Origin: Pseudomonadota bacterium
GTDB taxonomy: Bacteria; Pseudomonadota; Alphaproteobacteria; Caulobacterales; Caulobacteraceae
Reading direction: 5' to 3'
Assembly (NCBI GenBank): GCA_963205025.1
Contig: CAUJHO010000037.1
Location: 1 to 47,295, forward strand
Length of the DNA: 47,295 nt
The position numbers were made by a program, and so were the translations under genes. How positions within the stretch are numbered: the stretch's first letter is position 1; each line of letters opens with the position of its first letter. Under the pieces are notes generated by a model that did not search any database, was not told the DNA's origin, and saw only the letters and a list, made by a program, of their open reading frames with translations. Positions 1 to 6,779 of this stretch are shown in pieces.

Positions 1-335
1 GGGCGGATCAAACCGTCGGGGGCCAATGAAGCGAACAGAAGGCCGGGAGGAAGCGTAAGGCTCACGGCAAACGTCGCCGGTTCGGGATCGTCCGAACCCA
101 TAGGCGGCACATCAGCGAACCCATGGCAGTGGCCGTGCCCGCACCCGTGCGCCACATCTGACGTATGAGAAGCGTCATCCTGGGAATGGACGCCATCGGT
201 CATAACCGCCTCGCAGCGATCCACCCCTTCCAGTCCACAGGTCGCCGTATCCACCAACGGTCCGGCCACAAACAGGCCGAGGATCAACGCGAAAAGCGCT
301 GACACAAGAGGGGAACGGGTGCGGGTGAGGATCAC
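1..335 (-). CDS. His/Cys-rich small membrane or exported protein, partial (CzcI-like)
   Basis: A reading frame runs from a GTG at 335 to the window edge, giving at least 111 residues with the C-terminus missing. Residues about 10-26 form a hydrophobic helix that could be a signal peptide or anchor. A middle segment is rich in Cys, His and Asp, including CGHGHCHG at about 65-72, and a second hydrophobic stretch lies near 90-104. Proteins of this size and layout are often found beside czcCBA-type metal efflux genes in alphaproteobacteria. That, and the metal-binding look of the middle segment, is the only basis for the tentative name. No ATG precedes the GTG in frame nearby. The IS element starting at 446 lies about 110 bases upstream of the start, so its promoter region may have been altered. 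The function is unproven. Confidence 0.55.
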   Translation of the reverse strand, partial: MILTRTRSPLVSALFALILGLFVAGPLVDTATCGLEGVDRCEAVMTDGVHSQDDASHTSDVAHGCGHGHCHGFADVPPMGSDDPEPATFAVSLTLPPGLLFASLAPDGLIR

Positions 336-445
336 AAGGCGGCCATAGCACGCGGGACTGGCGCAGTCCAGGACAGTCCGATGTTGATCAGGCTTCGCCA
401 GCTATGAGCCGATGCGCCTCGGCAAGGAGCGTGAGCGTCGAGCCA

Positions 446-1264
446 GCGTTGTCAGCTTAACGGAGCGGGCTCGCAGCCAGGTCTGGGTGCGCTTGTCTTA
501 TGCCGCTGCGCTCGCTTGGGTCCAAACGTCATTCGCCGTGCTCCGGAAGGTCCGGAGGGTGTCTCGGCTGATCAGGTGGCGCTGGGTATAGAAGGTGTTG
601 TAGACGCTGGCGTGAGTGGTGAGGAAACGCTGGGCTGAGCTCTGGGACTTGAAGAGCTGCATCTTCCGCTCCCGCCTTCGGATCGGCAGGTGGGAGTTCT
701 CAGCCCTGTTGTTTTCTCGAAGCCGGCCGGGTCGGTGGATGCCGTCCAGGCCGAGCTCCCGTAGGGCCGAGCCGTAGGACGCCAGCCCGTCGGTCACGAT
801 CGCCTCGGGCTCGACGGGCTGGTTACGCAGCAGGCGCTTCATCAGTCTCAGCGCCGCGTCGTGATCCCTGCGCTTCTGCACAACGACATCCAGCACCTCG
901 CCCTCGTCATCGACGGCGCGCCACACGTACATGCGCTTACCGCAAATGGTGCAGACGACCTCGTCGAGATGCCAGCGTGGCGAAGGCCCCGGCCGCTTGC
1001 GCTTCAAGTTCCTGGCGATGAGTGGTCCGAACTTGATCGTCCAGCAGCGAATGGTCTCGTAGCTGACCTCGATGCCGCGCTGGGCGAGCATCTCCTCGAC
1101 GTCACGGAAGCTCAGGGTGAAGCGGAAATAGAGCCACACCGCGTGGCGAATGACGTCAGGCGGGAAGCGGTGACGCTTGAACGAGATCGGACGCATGCAG
1201 GCCTGCCACAGTGGGCTCTCAGGCAGCCCGAAGTGGAGACTTGTTAGCGTTAGACTGACAGCAC
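446..1264 (-). mobile_element. IS6-family insertion sequence, copy 1 (819 bp)
   Basis: The element is bounded by imperfect 17-bp inverted repeats: GCGTTGTCAGCTTAACG at 446-462, and at 1248-1264 a sequence whose reverse complement is GTGCTGTCAGTCTAACG. It encodes one transposase on the minus strand, the normal IS6-family layout. The second copy at 3525-4343 has exactly the same length and orientation. The 8 bases outside each end (438-445 and 1265-1272) do not match, so no target duplication survives. This is common after IS6-type cointegrate formation or adjacent deletion. The exact outer bases are set by comparing the two copies and could be off by one or two. Confidence 0.85.
498..1196 (-). 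CDS. IS6-family transposase, copy 1
   Basis: The protein has 232 residues, starting at the ATG at 1196 (MRPISF). A longer frame upstream exists but runs towards the IS end and is not conserved in copy 2. An N-terminal helix-turn-helix region (about residues 13-55, FPPDVIRHAVWLYFRF onward) is followed by a DDE integrase core. The acidic residues are probably Asp78 in WHLDEV, Asp136 in VTDGLASY and Glu166 in RAENSH. It differs from the transposase at 3576-4274 at about 17 positions (about 93% identical), so the two elements are related but not a recent duplication of each other. No frameshift or internal stop is visible, so it could be active. Confidence 0.92.
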   Translation of the reverse strand: MRPISFKRHRFPPDVIRHAVWLYFRFTLSFRDVEEMLAQRGIEVSYETIRCWTIKFGPLIARNLKRKRPGPSPRWHLDEVVCTICGKRMYVWRAVDDEGEVLDVVVQKRRDHDAALRLMKRLLRNQPVEPEAIVTDGLASYGSALRELGLDGIHRPGRLRENNRAENSHLPIRRRERKMQLFKSQSSAQRFLTTHASVYNTFYTQRHLISRDTLRTFRSTANDVWTQASAAA

Positions 1265-1279
1265 AACCAAAGAGCATTG

Positions 1280-2086
1280 ATGGCCGTGGCGCTCGCGGCG
1301 GGCCTCGCAGGCTGCGCAACGCCGACGACCGAATACCGGATGATCCCTACCGGCGACCATGGCGTGGGCGTTCGGTTCTCTCGTGGAAATGCGGCGATGG
1401 TCTCGCAGGGACCGTCGGGAGCCGTAATGCTCTTGCCCGTCCGCTACAACGCGACGAACAAGCTGTTCTTCGCACTAGCGGCGTTCAACACATCGGGACA
1501 GCCCATCAACCTGGGGACCGAGGATGTCCGCATCTACCTCGACGATGGGGCACCCGTGCGGTTGCAAGACTTCAACTACCTTCGCCAAGAGGCGAGGCAT
1601 TCAGCCGAGCGGGCGATGGCGGCGGTATGGGTGAGTGCCGGGATCGAAGGCTATCTCGCCTATCGCGCCGCCGGCGATCATCCGCGCCGGACGGAGATCG
1701 CGTTCCGCCGGGCCTCCGGCGAATTCTATCTGTCGAGCGCCCTGATTGAGCGCGGCCTGCGGCAGGCGATGGCCGAGCGGGGCCGCACGGTGTTGCAGAC
1801 CACCACCGTCGATCCCGGAGCCGCCACGGGCGGTTTCATCTTCGCCGATCAGCTTTCGATCCCGGAGGGGACGGTTCGGGCGATCCTGGTCGAAGTGAAC
1901 TTCGGGGGCGCGCCTCACCAGTTCACCATCACCTTGGCGCCGTCAGGCACATCGGTTGAAGTTCCGACCAACATCCCCGCCGTCGCTTCGCAAAGGATGC
2001 AGGCCATGCAGCGCACGCCGGAGACTTGGCACTGGACCGACGGACCTCCGCCAACCCCTTACGACGGTCTCGAAATTATCGAATGA
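1280..2086 (+). CDS. Putative lipoprotein of unknown function, probably 5'-truncated by IS
   Basis: The protein has 268 residues from the ATG at 1280 (a TTG at 1277 is the alternative). It begins with a short hydrophobic run ending in LAGC, a lipobox with Cys at about residue 12, so it should be a lipidated envelope protein. The signal peptide lacks the usual positive N-terminus. The coding frame starts only 16 bases after the IS end, and an in-frame stop lies inside the IS at 1256. I infer that the original first codons were removed by the IS and that the present start is fortuitous. The mature part contains mixed alpha/beta-like sequence with a hydrophobic segment near 115-130. I do not recognise a family. 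The gene runs convergently towards merR. Confidence 0.6.
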   Translation: MAVALAAGLAGCATPTTEYRMIPTGDHGVGVRFSRGNAAMVSQGPSGAVMLLPVRYNATNKLFFALAAFNTSGQPINLGTEDVRIYLDDGAPVRLQDFNYLRQEARHSAERAMAAVWVSAGIEGYLAYRAAGDHPRRTEIAFRRASGEFYLSSALIERGLRQAMAERGRTVLQTTTVDPGAATGGFIFADQLSIPEGTVRAILVEVNFGGAPHQFTITLAPSGTSVEVPTNIPAVASQRMQAMQRTPETWHWTDGPPPTPYDGLEIIE

Positions 2087-2122
2087 CCTTTGCTGCCAAG
2101 GTGCAGGCCAGTAGCAGCTTGA

Positions 2123-2527
2123 TCAGTTCAACCCTAATTCTTGGATCACCGGACAGCGGATTTCCCGTCCGTCGCGACAATCGGCGACGGCTTGTTGCAA
2201 GACGGCTCGAAGGCGTCGCAGGTCGGCGATCTTTGCGTCGATGCTGGCGACCTGCTCCTGGGCCATGTCGCGCACCTCGCTGCAAGCCTGAACCTCCGGT
2301 TCGCTCAGCGCGATCAGCCGTCGAATGGCGTCGATGCCGAAGCCGAGTTCGCGGGACCGACGGATGAACTTTAAGCGCTGAGAATGACTTGGCGCATAGC
2401 TTCGATGGCCGCCCTCCGTCCGGGCTGGGGCTGGCATCAGCCCGATCCGCTCGTAGTAGCGCACCGTCTCCAAATTGACGCCGGCACCACGCGCCAGGCG
2501 TCCGATGGTCAAAACCTGACTGCGCAT
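2123..2527 (-). CDS. merR: MerR-family mercury(II)-responsive regulator
   Basis: The protein has 134 residues, a normal size for MerR. The winged helix-turn-helix occupies about residues 6-45 (TIGRLARGAGVNLETVRYYE) and is followed by the dimerisation helix. Cys82, Cys117 and Cys125 match the Hg(II)-binding positions known from Tn501 MerR (82, 117, 126), so mercury sensing is more likely than copper or redox sensing. The ATG at 2527 is preferred because it places the HTH at the family's usual distance. A frame extending to 2590 would overlap the merT start. The gene is divergent from merT across a classic 19-bp-spacer promoter. MerR proteins repress, then activate by untwisting that promoter when Hg(II) binds. 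Confidence 0.9.
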   Translation of the reverse strand: MRSQVLTIGRLARGAGVNLETVRYYERIGLMPAPARTEGGHRSYAPSHSQRLKFIRRSRELGFGIDAIRRLIALSEPEVQACSEVRDMAQEQVASIDAKIADLRRLRAVLQQAVADCRDGREIRCPVIQELGLN

Positions 2528-2531
2528 CCTC

Positions 2532-2562
2532 TTGATCCCGTAGTGGCTACGGGTTGTAGGCT
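2532..2562 (+). promoter_or_regulatory. MerR-type promoter/operator for the merT operon
   Basis: A -35-like TTGATC (2532-2537) and a -10-like TAGGCT (2557-2562) are separated by exactly 19 bases, the over-long spacing typical of MerR-family promoters. The spacer carries a perfect dyad CCCGTAGTGGCTACGGG (2537-2553, 7-bp arms, 3-bp centre). It lies between divergent merR and merT starts, as expected for the MerR binding site. Confidence 0.8.
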
Positions 2563-2588
2563 GTATCAGAGATTGAGCAGGAGACACC

Positions 2589-2975
2589 ATGATGACCGAT
2601 CAGAACCGTCCTCGTATCCCAGAGGTCGCCGTCGGCGCGTCGGCGGCTGTCAGTGGAGTCGCCGCCGTTTTCGCTTGGGCGGCCTGCTGCGTCCTGCCGC
2701 TGGCTTTGTCGGTAGCCGGTGTCTCGTTCGCCGGCGCTGCGATCATCGCCGGCGCGCGGACTTGGTTGACGCTTCTTACCGCCGTGATCTTGGCGGCGGG
2801 TTGGTTGCTGCACTGGCGCCGTCTTCAGTTATGCAAGCGCAACGCCGCCTGTGCTCGCCCTTCGCCGCTGGCCTTTTGGTTGCTAGTCGTCGCCTCGTTC
2901 CTGGTGGCGCTGTCACTAGCTTGGGAGCCCTACATCGAACCGTGGGCCATGCCCCAATTGGCGGCGATGCGATGA
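2589..2975 (+). CDS. merT: MerT-like mercuric ion transporter
   Basis: The protein has 128 residues with three or four hydrophobic segments. It has a Cys-Cys pair at 33-34 (WAACCVLPL) in the first membrane helix and a second Cys pair, Cys82 and Cys88 (CKRNAAC), in the loop after the next helix. MerT proteins have this same arrangement and pass Hg(II) from the periplasmic side to the cytoplasm. The start has a good ribosome site (AGGAG about 8 bases upstream); ATG codons at 2589 and 2592 are both possible. The stop overlaps the next gene by 4 bases (ATGA). No mercuric reductase gene follows, so uptake without reduction would be harmful unless merA lies elsewhere. Confidence 0.82.
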   Translation: MMTDQNRPRIPEVAVGASAAVSGVAAVFAWAACCVLPLALSVAGVSFAGAAIIAGARTWLTLLTAVILAAGWLLHWRRLQLCKRNAACARPSPLAFWLLVVASFLVALSLAWEPYIEPWAMPQLAAMR

Positions 2976-3187
2976 CATCTATCCTGCTGGAATCGACGCT
3001 GACCTGCCCACAATGTGGTCATATGGCGACTGAGATGATGCCGACCGACGCCTGCATCTGGTTCTACGATTGCCTCGGCTGCGGCACCAAACTGCGACCC
3101 GAGCCCGGTGACTGCTGCGTGTTCTGCTCCTACGCCGATGTGCCGTGCCCGCCGATCCAGGTGGATGGCAAGGGTTGCTGCGGCTAG
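2972..3187 (+). CDS. GDCCVxC-domain small Cys-rich protein
   Basis: The 71-residue protein has eleven cysteines arranged as paired knuckles (CPQC, CLGC), the family motif GDCCVFCSY at about 46-54, PCPPIQ after it, and a terminal CC pair. The family is annotated as GDCCVxC domain (seleno)protein and often sits in mercury loci. Here all positions are Cys codons and no selenocysteine codon is used. It starts in a 4-base overlap with merT, implying translational coupling. A soluble metal-handling role next to MerT is a reasonable inference; no biochemical role is shown by the sequence. Confidence 0.82.
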   Translation: MTSILLESTLTCPQCGHMATEMMPTDACIWFYDCLGCGTKLRPEPGDCCVFCSYADVPCPPIQVDGKGCCG

Positions 3188-3222
3188 TGTCCGCTACAAG
3201 CCGCTTCGATCTGGAGATCGCC

Positions 3223-3525
3223 GTGACCGACCATGCTACGCCCAATCTGCCGTCGCGGGATTTCGAGACGACATCGCGGTTCTATTCTCAATTCGGCTTC
3301 GAACAGGGGTGGCGCGACGATGGCTGGATGATCATGAAGCGGGGCGAACTGACGCTGGAGTTCTTCTCTCACCCGGAAGTTGACCCGCTGACGAGTTGCT
3401 TCAGTTGCTGCCTGCGCCTCGACGACCTTGATGCCTTCTATGCCATCTGCAAAGCGACGGGACTGCCCGAGACGTGCATGGGCCAACCACGCCTGCACGC
3501 ACCTAAGACCGAGGAGTCGGGATAG
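3223..3525 (+). pseudogene. VOC (bleomycin-resistance/glyoxalase-like) protein, 3'-truncated by IS
   Basis: The frame starts at GTG 3223 behind GGAG and reads 100 residues with the vicinal-oxygen-chelate pattern: PNLPSRDFETTSRFYSQFGF at the start, then ELTLEFF at about 44-50 and the second half-motif LDDLDAFYAIC at about 68-78. It stops at 3523-3525 exactly where the IS inverted repeat begins. The last residues (GQPRLHAPKTEESG) are where the family normally continues through a final strand containing a conserved Glu, so roughly the last 20-25 residues are lost. The gene is probably non-functional. It is the last gene of the merT cluster, and the IS may also have removed genes downstream of it. 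Confidence 0.8.
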
Positions 3526-4343
3526 CGTTGTCAGGTTAACTCGGCCGCCGGCAGTGAGATCAGTGCTCGCCGTTCTCAGGCGGCCGCGGCCGCCTCGGCC
3601 CAGGCGTCGTTCGCCGCACTTCGGAAGGCCCGAAGGGTGTCTCGGCTGATCAGGTGACGCTGGGTGTAGAACGTGTTGTAGACGCTGGCGTGAGTGGTGA
3701 GGAAGCGCTGGGCTGAGCTCTGCGATTTGAAGAGTTGCATCTTCCGCTCTCGTCTGCGGATCGGCAGGTGAGAGTTTTCTGCCCTGTTGTTTTCTCGGAG
3801 CCGACCGGGATGGTGAATGCCGTCGAGGCCCAGCTCCCTTAGCGCCGACGCATAGGATGCCAGGCCGTCGGTCACGATCGCCTCCGGTTTGATCGGCTGA
3901 TTGCGCAGCAGGCGCTTCAGCAGCCTCAAAGCCGCGTCGTGGTCCCTGCGCTTCTGCACGACGACATCGAGCACTTCGCCTTCATCATCGACGGCGCGCC
4001 AGAGGTACATCCGCTTGCCGCCGATGGCGCAGACAACCTCGTCGAGATGCCAGCGAGGGGAGGGGGCCGGCCGCTTCCGCCTCAAGTTCCTGGCGATCAG
4101 CGGCCCGAACTTGATCGTCCAGCAACGGATGGTCTCGTAACTCACCTCGATACCACGCTGGGCGAGCATCTCCTCAACGTCGCGGAAGCTCAGCGTGAAG
4201 CGAAAATAGAGCCACACGGCGTGGCGAATGACGTCAGGCGGGAAGCGGTGACGGCTGAACGAGATCGGACGCATGAAGCCCTTGTCACACAGGGGCCTCA
4301 AGCAGCCCGGAGCGGAGACTTTTTAGCGTTAGACTGACAGCAC
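3525..4343 (-). mobile_element. IS6-family insertion sequence, copy 2 (819 bp)
   Basis: Inverted repeats are at 3525-3541 (GCGTTGTCAGGTTAACT) and 4327-4343, the latter identical to the right end of copy 1. Length and orientation equal those of copy 1. The flanking octamers (3517-3524 and 4344-4351) do not match each other or those of copy 1, so no target duplication is visible. The element joins a truncated VOC gene on its left to a reading frame without its 5' part on its right. Confidence 0.85.
3576..4274 (-). CDS. IS6-family transposase, copy 2
   Basis: The protein has 232 residues from the ATG at 4274 (MRPISFSRHRF), the same length and domain plan as copy 1: an N-terminal helix-turn-helix, then a DDE core with Asp78, Asp136 and Glu166. 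It differs from copy 1 at about 17 residues, several in the Ala-rich C-terminal tail and around IGGKRMYLW. All catalytic positions are kept and no stop or frameshift interrupts it. The divergence between the copies argues for two separate arrivals, or for exchange with another IS lineage. Confidence 0.92.
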   Translation of the reverse strand: MRPISFSRHRFPPDVIRHAVWLYFRFTLSFRDVEEMLAQRGIEVSYETIRCWTIKFGPLIARNLRRKRPAPSPRWHLDEVVCAIGGKRMYLWRAVDDEGEVLDVVVQKRRDHDAALRLLKRLLRNQPIKPEAIVTDGLASYASALRELGLDGIHHPGRLRENNRAENSHLPIRRRERKMQLFKSQSSAQRFLTTHASVYNTFYTQRHLISRDTLRAFRSAANDAWAEAAAAA

Positions 4344-4753
4344 CAGGGGACCTGCGTTACCACGGGCGCGACAATGTCGCGGTGGATTCGCGTGGTGATC
4401 CGCTGCGGATGCTCGGCAGCTACACCACCACAGGTGCCCGGATCATCGAGGAGGCGACGCCGCCGGTCTGGTGGGAAGGGCTGGAGCCGTGGCCGTCGGG
4501 ACAGGTCCAGGTCCGGGTGCTGTCCGGTGTCGGGGCCCGACCGTGGGACCGCGATAGCCGCGACGTTCTGCTGATCGCCGAGGTCGCCGAGGGGCGCGGC
4601 GAGATCATCGACCGGCAAGAGCAGGTCGGCGGCTATCCGGCGCGCGCCGAGCCGACCCGGCGGGCCTTCGACGAAAGCCAGTGGGACCTGCGCTTCATGA
4701 CCCCGCTGTCGGACGCGGCGCTTGATCGTCCGGCCCAGCGCCGTGGCACATGA
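4344..4753 (+). pseudogene. 3' remnant of an unidentified protein gene cut by IS
   Basis: An open frame enters directly from the IS boundary (GDLRYHGRDNVAVDSRGD from 4346) and continues about 135 residues to a stop at 4753. No good start exists; a GTG at 4382 is the first candidate but lies inside apparently conserved sequence. The codon bias is like that of neighbouring genes. The piece has strand-like repeats with Trp, Asp and Arg (PPVWWEGLEPWPSG; ARPWDRDSRDVLL), reminiscent of secreted carbohydrate-active beta-propeller or beta-sandwich proteins. I cannot name a family. Its position at the edge of the pectin locus suggests it was part of that locus before the IS removed the rest. Confidence 0.55.
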
Positions 4754-4841
4754 CGACAGGGGTGCCATCGGGGCCTATCGGGTCCGGCAGGGCTCGTTTT
4801 GGTTGGACTTCGGTAGGGGCCCTGACCTCACTTTCTGAGAC

Positions 4842-4885
4842 GCGCGTTTTGATCCGATAATCGGTTCCCACTTATCGGAACGCGC
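4842..4885. repeat. Dispersed palindromic repeat, copy 1 (REP-like)
   Basis: An imperfect hairpin with inner arms TCCGATAA and TTATCGGA (11-base loop) and outer arms GCGCGT and ACGCGC around a TTTGA bulge. A near-identical 43-base copy lies at 31183-31225, with the outer pairing kept despite base changes. It sits between the IS-cut remnant and the LacI gene. It could act as a transcript-stabilising or terminating hairpin, or be a REP-type element. Confidence 0.75.
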
Positions 4886-4915
4886 TCTAGTCTCGCCCGA
4901 AGCAGGGATCACGCC

Positions 4916-5965
4916 TTGGACGACGACAGCGACAGACTACCGGCCGGCCAGCGCGCCACCATCAACGACATCGCGCGCATTGCGGGGGTGTCCAAGAAGA
5001 CCGTCTCGCGCGTCATCAACGATTCGCCCTCGGTGCGCGGCGAGACCCGGGAGCGGGTCGAGGCGGTTATCGCCGAGCTGGGGTTCACACCTGACCCTCA
5101 GGCGCGCGGCCTGGCCTTCCGGCGCTCATTCCTCGTCGGCATGATCTACGACAACCCCAGTCCGAACTATGTCGTCAACATGCAACAGGGCATCCTGGAC
5201 GGCGTGCGCGGCTCGGGGCTGGAGCTTGTCGTCCATCCCTGTAACCGCCAGGCTGAGAGTTTCCTGTCCGAGGTCGAGGGGTTCGTCGTCCGACAGAAGT
5301 TGGCCGGCGTGGTCATGCCGCCTTCGGTATCGGAAGACGAGCGGGTGGTGGCGCTGCTGAAGGCGGCGGACTGTCCCTACGTCCGCATCGCCTCGGTGTC
5401 GCTGGACGAGCCGGAACGGATGGTCGTGACGAACGACCGGTTGGGGGCGGCCGAGGCCGCCCGACACCTGGCGGATCTGGGACACCGGCGGATCGCCTTC
5501 ATCTCGGGACCGGACACCTTCCGGTCATCGCATGAGCGGGGGGCCGGCTTTGCCGACGGCCTGGCTGAACACGGCCTGTCGCTGGACCCGGCCTATGTCC
5601 GGCGCGCGGCCTATACGTTCGAATCCGGGGTCGAGGCCGCACAGGACCTGCTGTCGCTCCCCGCGCCGCCGACCGCGATCTTTGCGGGTAACGATGAAAT
5701 GGCGATCGGCGTCATGCAGGCGGCACGCAACCGTGGACTGGATGTCCCAGGCGAACTGTCGATCGTCGGCTTTGACGACCTGCCGATGGCCTCGCGCGTG
5801 TGGCCGAACCTGACGACGGTGCGCCTGCCGATCCGCGACATGGGCCGGATGGCCGCCGAAAAGCTGACGGCGTCGCGACGCGGGCTGGACCCGGCCAAGC
5901 TCAATCAGCCGGACGTGCGGCCGAACCTGATCGTGCGCGAATCCTCGGCACCGCCCCGGAACTGA
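4916..5965 (+). CDS. kdgR: LacI-family regulator of the pectin/ketodeoxyuronate locus
   Basis: The protein has 349 residues from TTG 4916, preceded by AGGGA; no ATG occurs before the DNA-binding domain. The N-terminal LacI helix-turn-helix is at about 15-40 (TINDIARIAGVSKKTVSRVI), followed by the hinge and a periplasmic-binding-protein-like effector domain from about 68 to the end (SFLVGMIYDN; FISGPDTFRSSHERGAGF; IFAGNDEMAIGV; IVGFDDLPMA). It heads the pectin locus. The four palindromes TGACACCGGTGTCA in this locus have the even, CG-centred symmetry of LacI-family operators, so it is the likely repressor, relieved by a pectin breakdown product such as KDG. The symbol follows role, not homology to the IclR-type KdgR of enterobacteria. 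No operator is seen before its own start. Confidence 0.85.
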   Translation: MDDDSDRLPAGQRATINDIARIAGVSKKTVSRVINDSPSVRGETRERVEAVIAELGFTPDPQARGLAFRRSFLVGMIYDNPSPNYVVNMQQGILDGVRGSGLELVVHPCNRQAESFLSEVEGFVVRQKLAGVVMPPSVSEDERVVALLKAADCPYVRIASVSLDEPERMVVTNDRLGAAEAARHLADLGHRRIAFISGPDTFRSSHERGAGFADGLAEHGLSLDPAYVRRAAYTFESGVEAAQDLLSLPAPPTAIFAGNDEMAIGVMQAARNRGLDVPGELSIVGFDDLPMASRVWPNLTTVRLPIRDMGRMAAEKLTASRRGLDPAKLNQPDVRPNLIVRESSAPPRN

Positions 5966-5968
5966 GGG

Positions 5969-6628
5969 TCAGGCCGTCTCCAGAGCGGGGCTGCCGATCA
6001 GATCCTTGATATAGTCGCGGATGCCTTCGTCGGTGGCATTGGCGAAGAACAGGTCCTGGAATTTTTCGCCTGCGATCGCGGCCTTCAGCAGATCCTGGTC
6101 GACGGCCTTCAGCGCCGACAGCATGTCCTTGCAGGTCGCGGACTTCAGCGTTTTCAGAATGCCGCGGTTACGCGCCATGATCTCGGCCCGCTCCCTGGGG
6201 TAGCCGAGGCCACGCTCACCTTCGAAGAGTTTGCGGTAGCAGTCCTGAAGGTTCAACTCTGCCGCCCAGCCGAAACCCTTGGCGTAGGGCATGGAGATGG
6301 CGTTGCCGTCATTGATCTGGCCGAACAGAAAGGCGTCGGTCGGATCGACCACCAGGCCACAGAAGACCCCCGGCATGGCGTTACAGGCCAGCATCGAGCC
6401 CATGCCGGTGCCGCAACCCGTCACGACGAAGTCAGCGGCACCCGAGTTCAGCAGGATGCCGGCCAGCAGCCCGTTCATCACATAGGTCAGGGAAGCCTTG
6501 TCCTCGGGCGCGTACATTCCGTAGTGGAACACCTGATGACCCAGCGGCTCGGCCACAGCCGTCAGCGCGGCATGGACGATCTCGCTCTTGGCCGCCTGGC
6601 TGTTCTCGATGATGAGGGCGATCTTCAT
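5969..6628 (-). CDS. RpiB/LacAB-type isomerase, probable 5-dehydro-4-deoxyuronate isomerase (DhuI-like)
   Basis: The protein has 219 residues from ATG 6628, with CGGAG upstream; a longer frame to 6685 would run over the operator and is rejected. It has the RpiB fold signature CGTGMGS with Cys72 as the likely active-site thiol, and the opening MKIALIIENSQAAK. RpiB-family DhuI enzymes of streptococci convert 4-deoxy-5-hexosulose uronate to 3-deoxy-2,5-diketogluconate, replacing KduI. This gene is divergent from kduD, which uses that product, and no KduI-type gene is present, so the same reaction is the best inference here. An operator half-palindrome (6689-6702) lies 61 bases upstream. Ribose-5-phosphate isomerase activity is the less likely alternative. 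Confidence 0.78.
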   Translation of the reverse strand: MKIALIIENSQAAKSEIVHAALTAVAEPLGHQVFHYGMYAPEDKASLTYVMNGLLAGILLNSGAADFVVTGCGTGMGSMLACNAMPGVFCGLVVDPTDAFLFGQINDGNAISMPYAKGFGWAAELNLQDCYRKLFEGERGLGYPRERAEIMARNRGILKTLKSATCKDMLSALKAVDQDLLKAAIAGEKFQDLFFANATDEGIRDYIKDLIGSPALETA

Positions 6629-6688
6629 GGTATTTCTCCGGAGCCGCACGCGCAGGTAAACGCGGTGCCGACATTTGCCAAACAACTA

Positions 6689-6702
6689 TGACACCGGTTA
6701 CC
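6689..6702. promoter_or_regulatory. Degenerate LacI-type operator between dhuI-like gene and kduD
   Basis: TGACACCGGTTACC keeps the first ten bases of the palindrome TGACACCGGTGTCA and part of the other arm. It lies between divergent starts at 6628 and 6780, so one bound repressor could control both genes. Confidence 0.65.
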
Positions 6703-6779
6703 TAGCGGGACAATCCGCGCTGGCGGCGGTGGGAGGAAAGCATGTTGATCTCGACCCGGACCGGGCAGGTTTGTCACCC

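Larger units (their letters stand above)
446..4343. mobile_element. IS6-flanked mercury-type cassette (pseudo-compound transposon)
   Basis: Two same-orientation 819-bp IS6-family elements enclose about 2.26 kb holding a lipoprotein gene, merR, a merT-like gene, a GDCCVxC gene and a VOC gene. IS6-family elements mobilise such segments as translocatable units and delete neighbouring DNA. Both genes that touch the inner IS ends look damaged: the VOC gene clearly, the lipoprotein gene probably. The reading frame just outside the right IS also lacks its 5' part. No 8-bp duplication links the outer flanks. The grouping as one unit is an inference from this layout. Confidence 0.55.

Noticed and set aside
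438..1272. 8-bp target duplication around IS copy 1, or shared between the outer ends of both copies
   Set aside because: The flanking octamers differ in every pairing examined, so no duplication can be claimed.
2384..2971. Upstream extension of the GDCCVxC gene to a 267-residue protein
   Set aside because: It would run through merR's 5' part, the promoter and all of merT in another frame; the ATG at 2972 in a 4-base overlap is the natural start.
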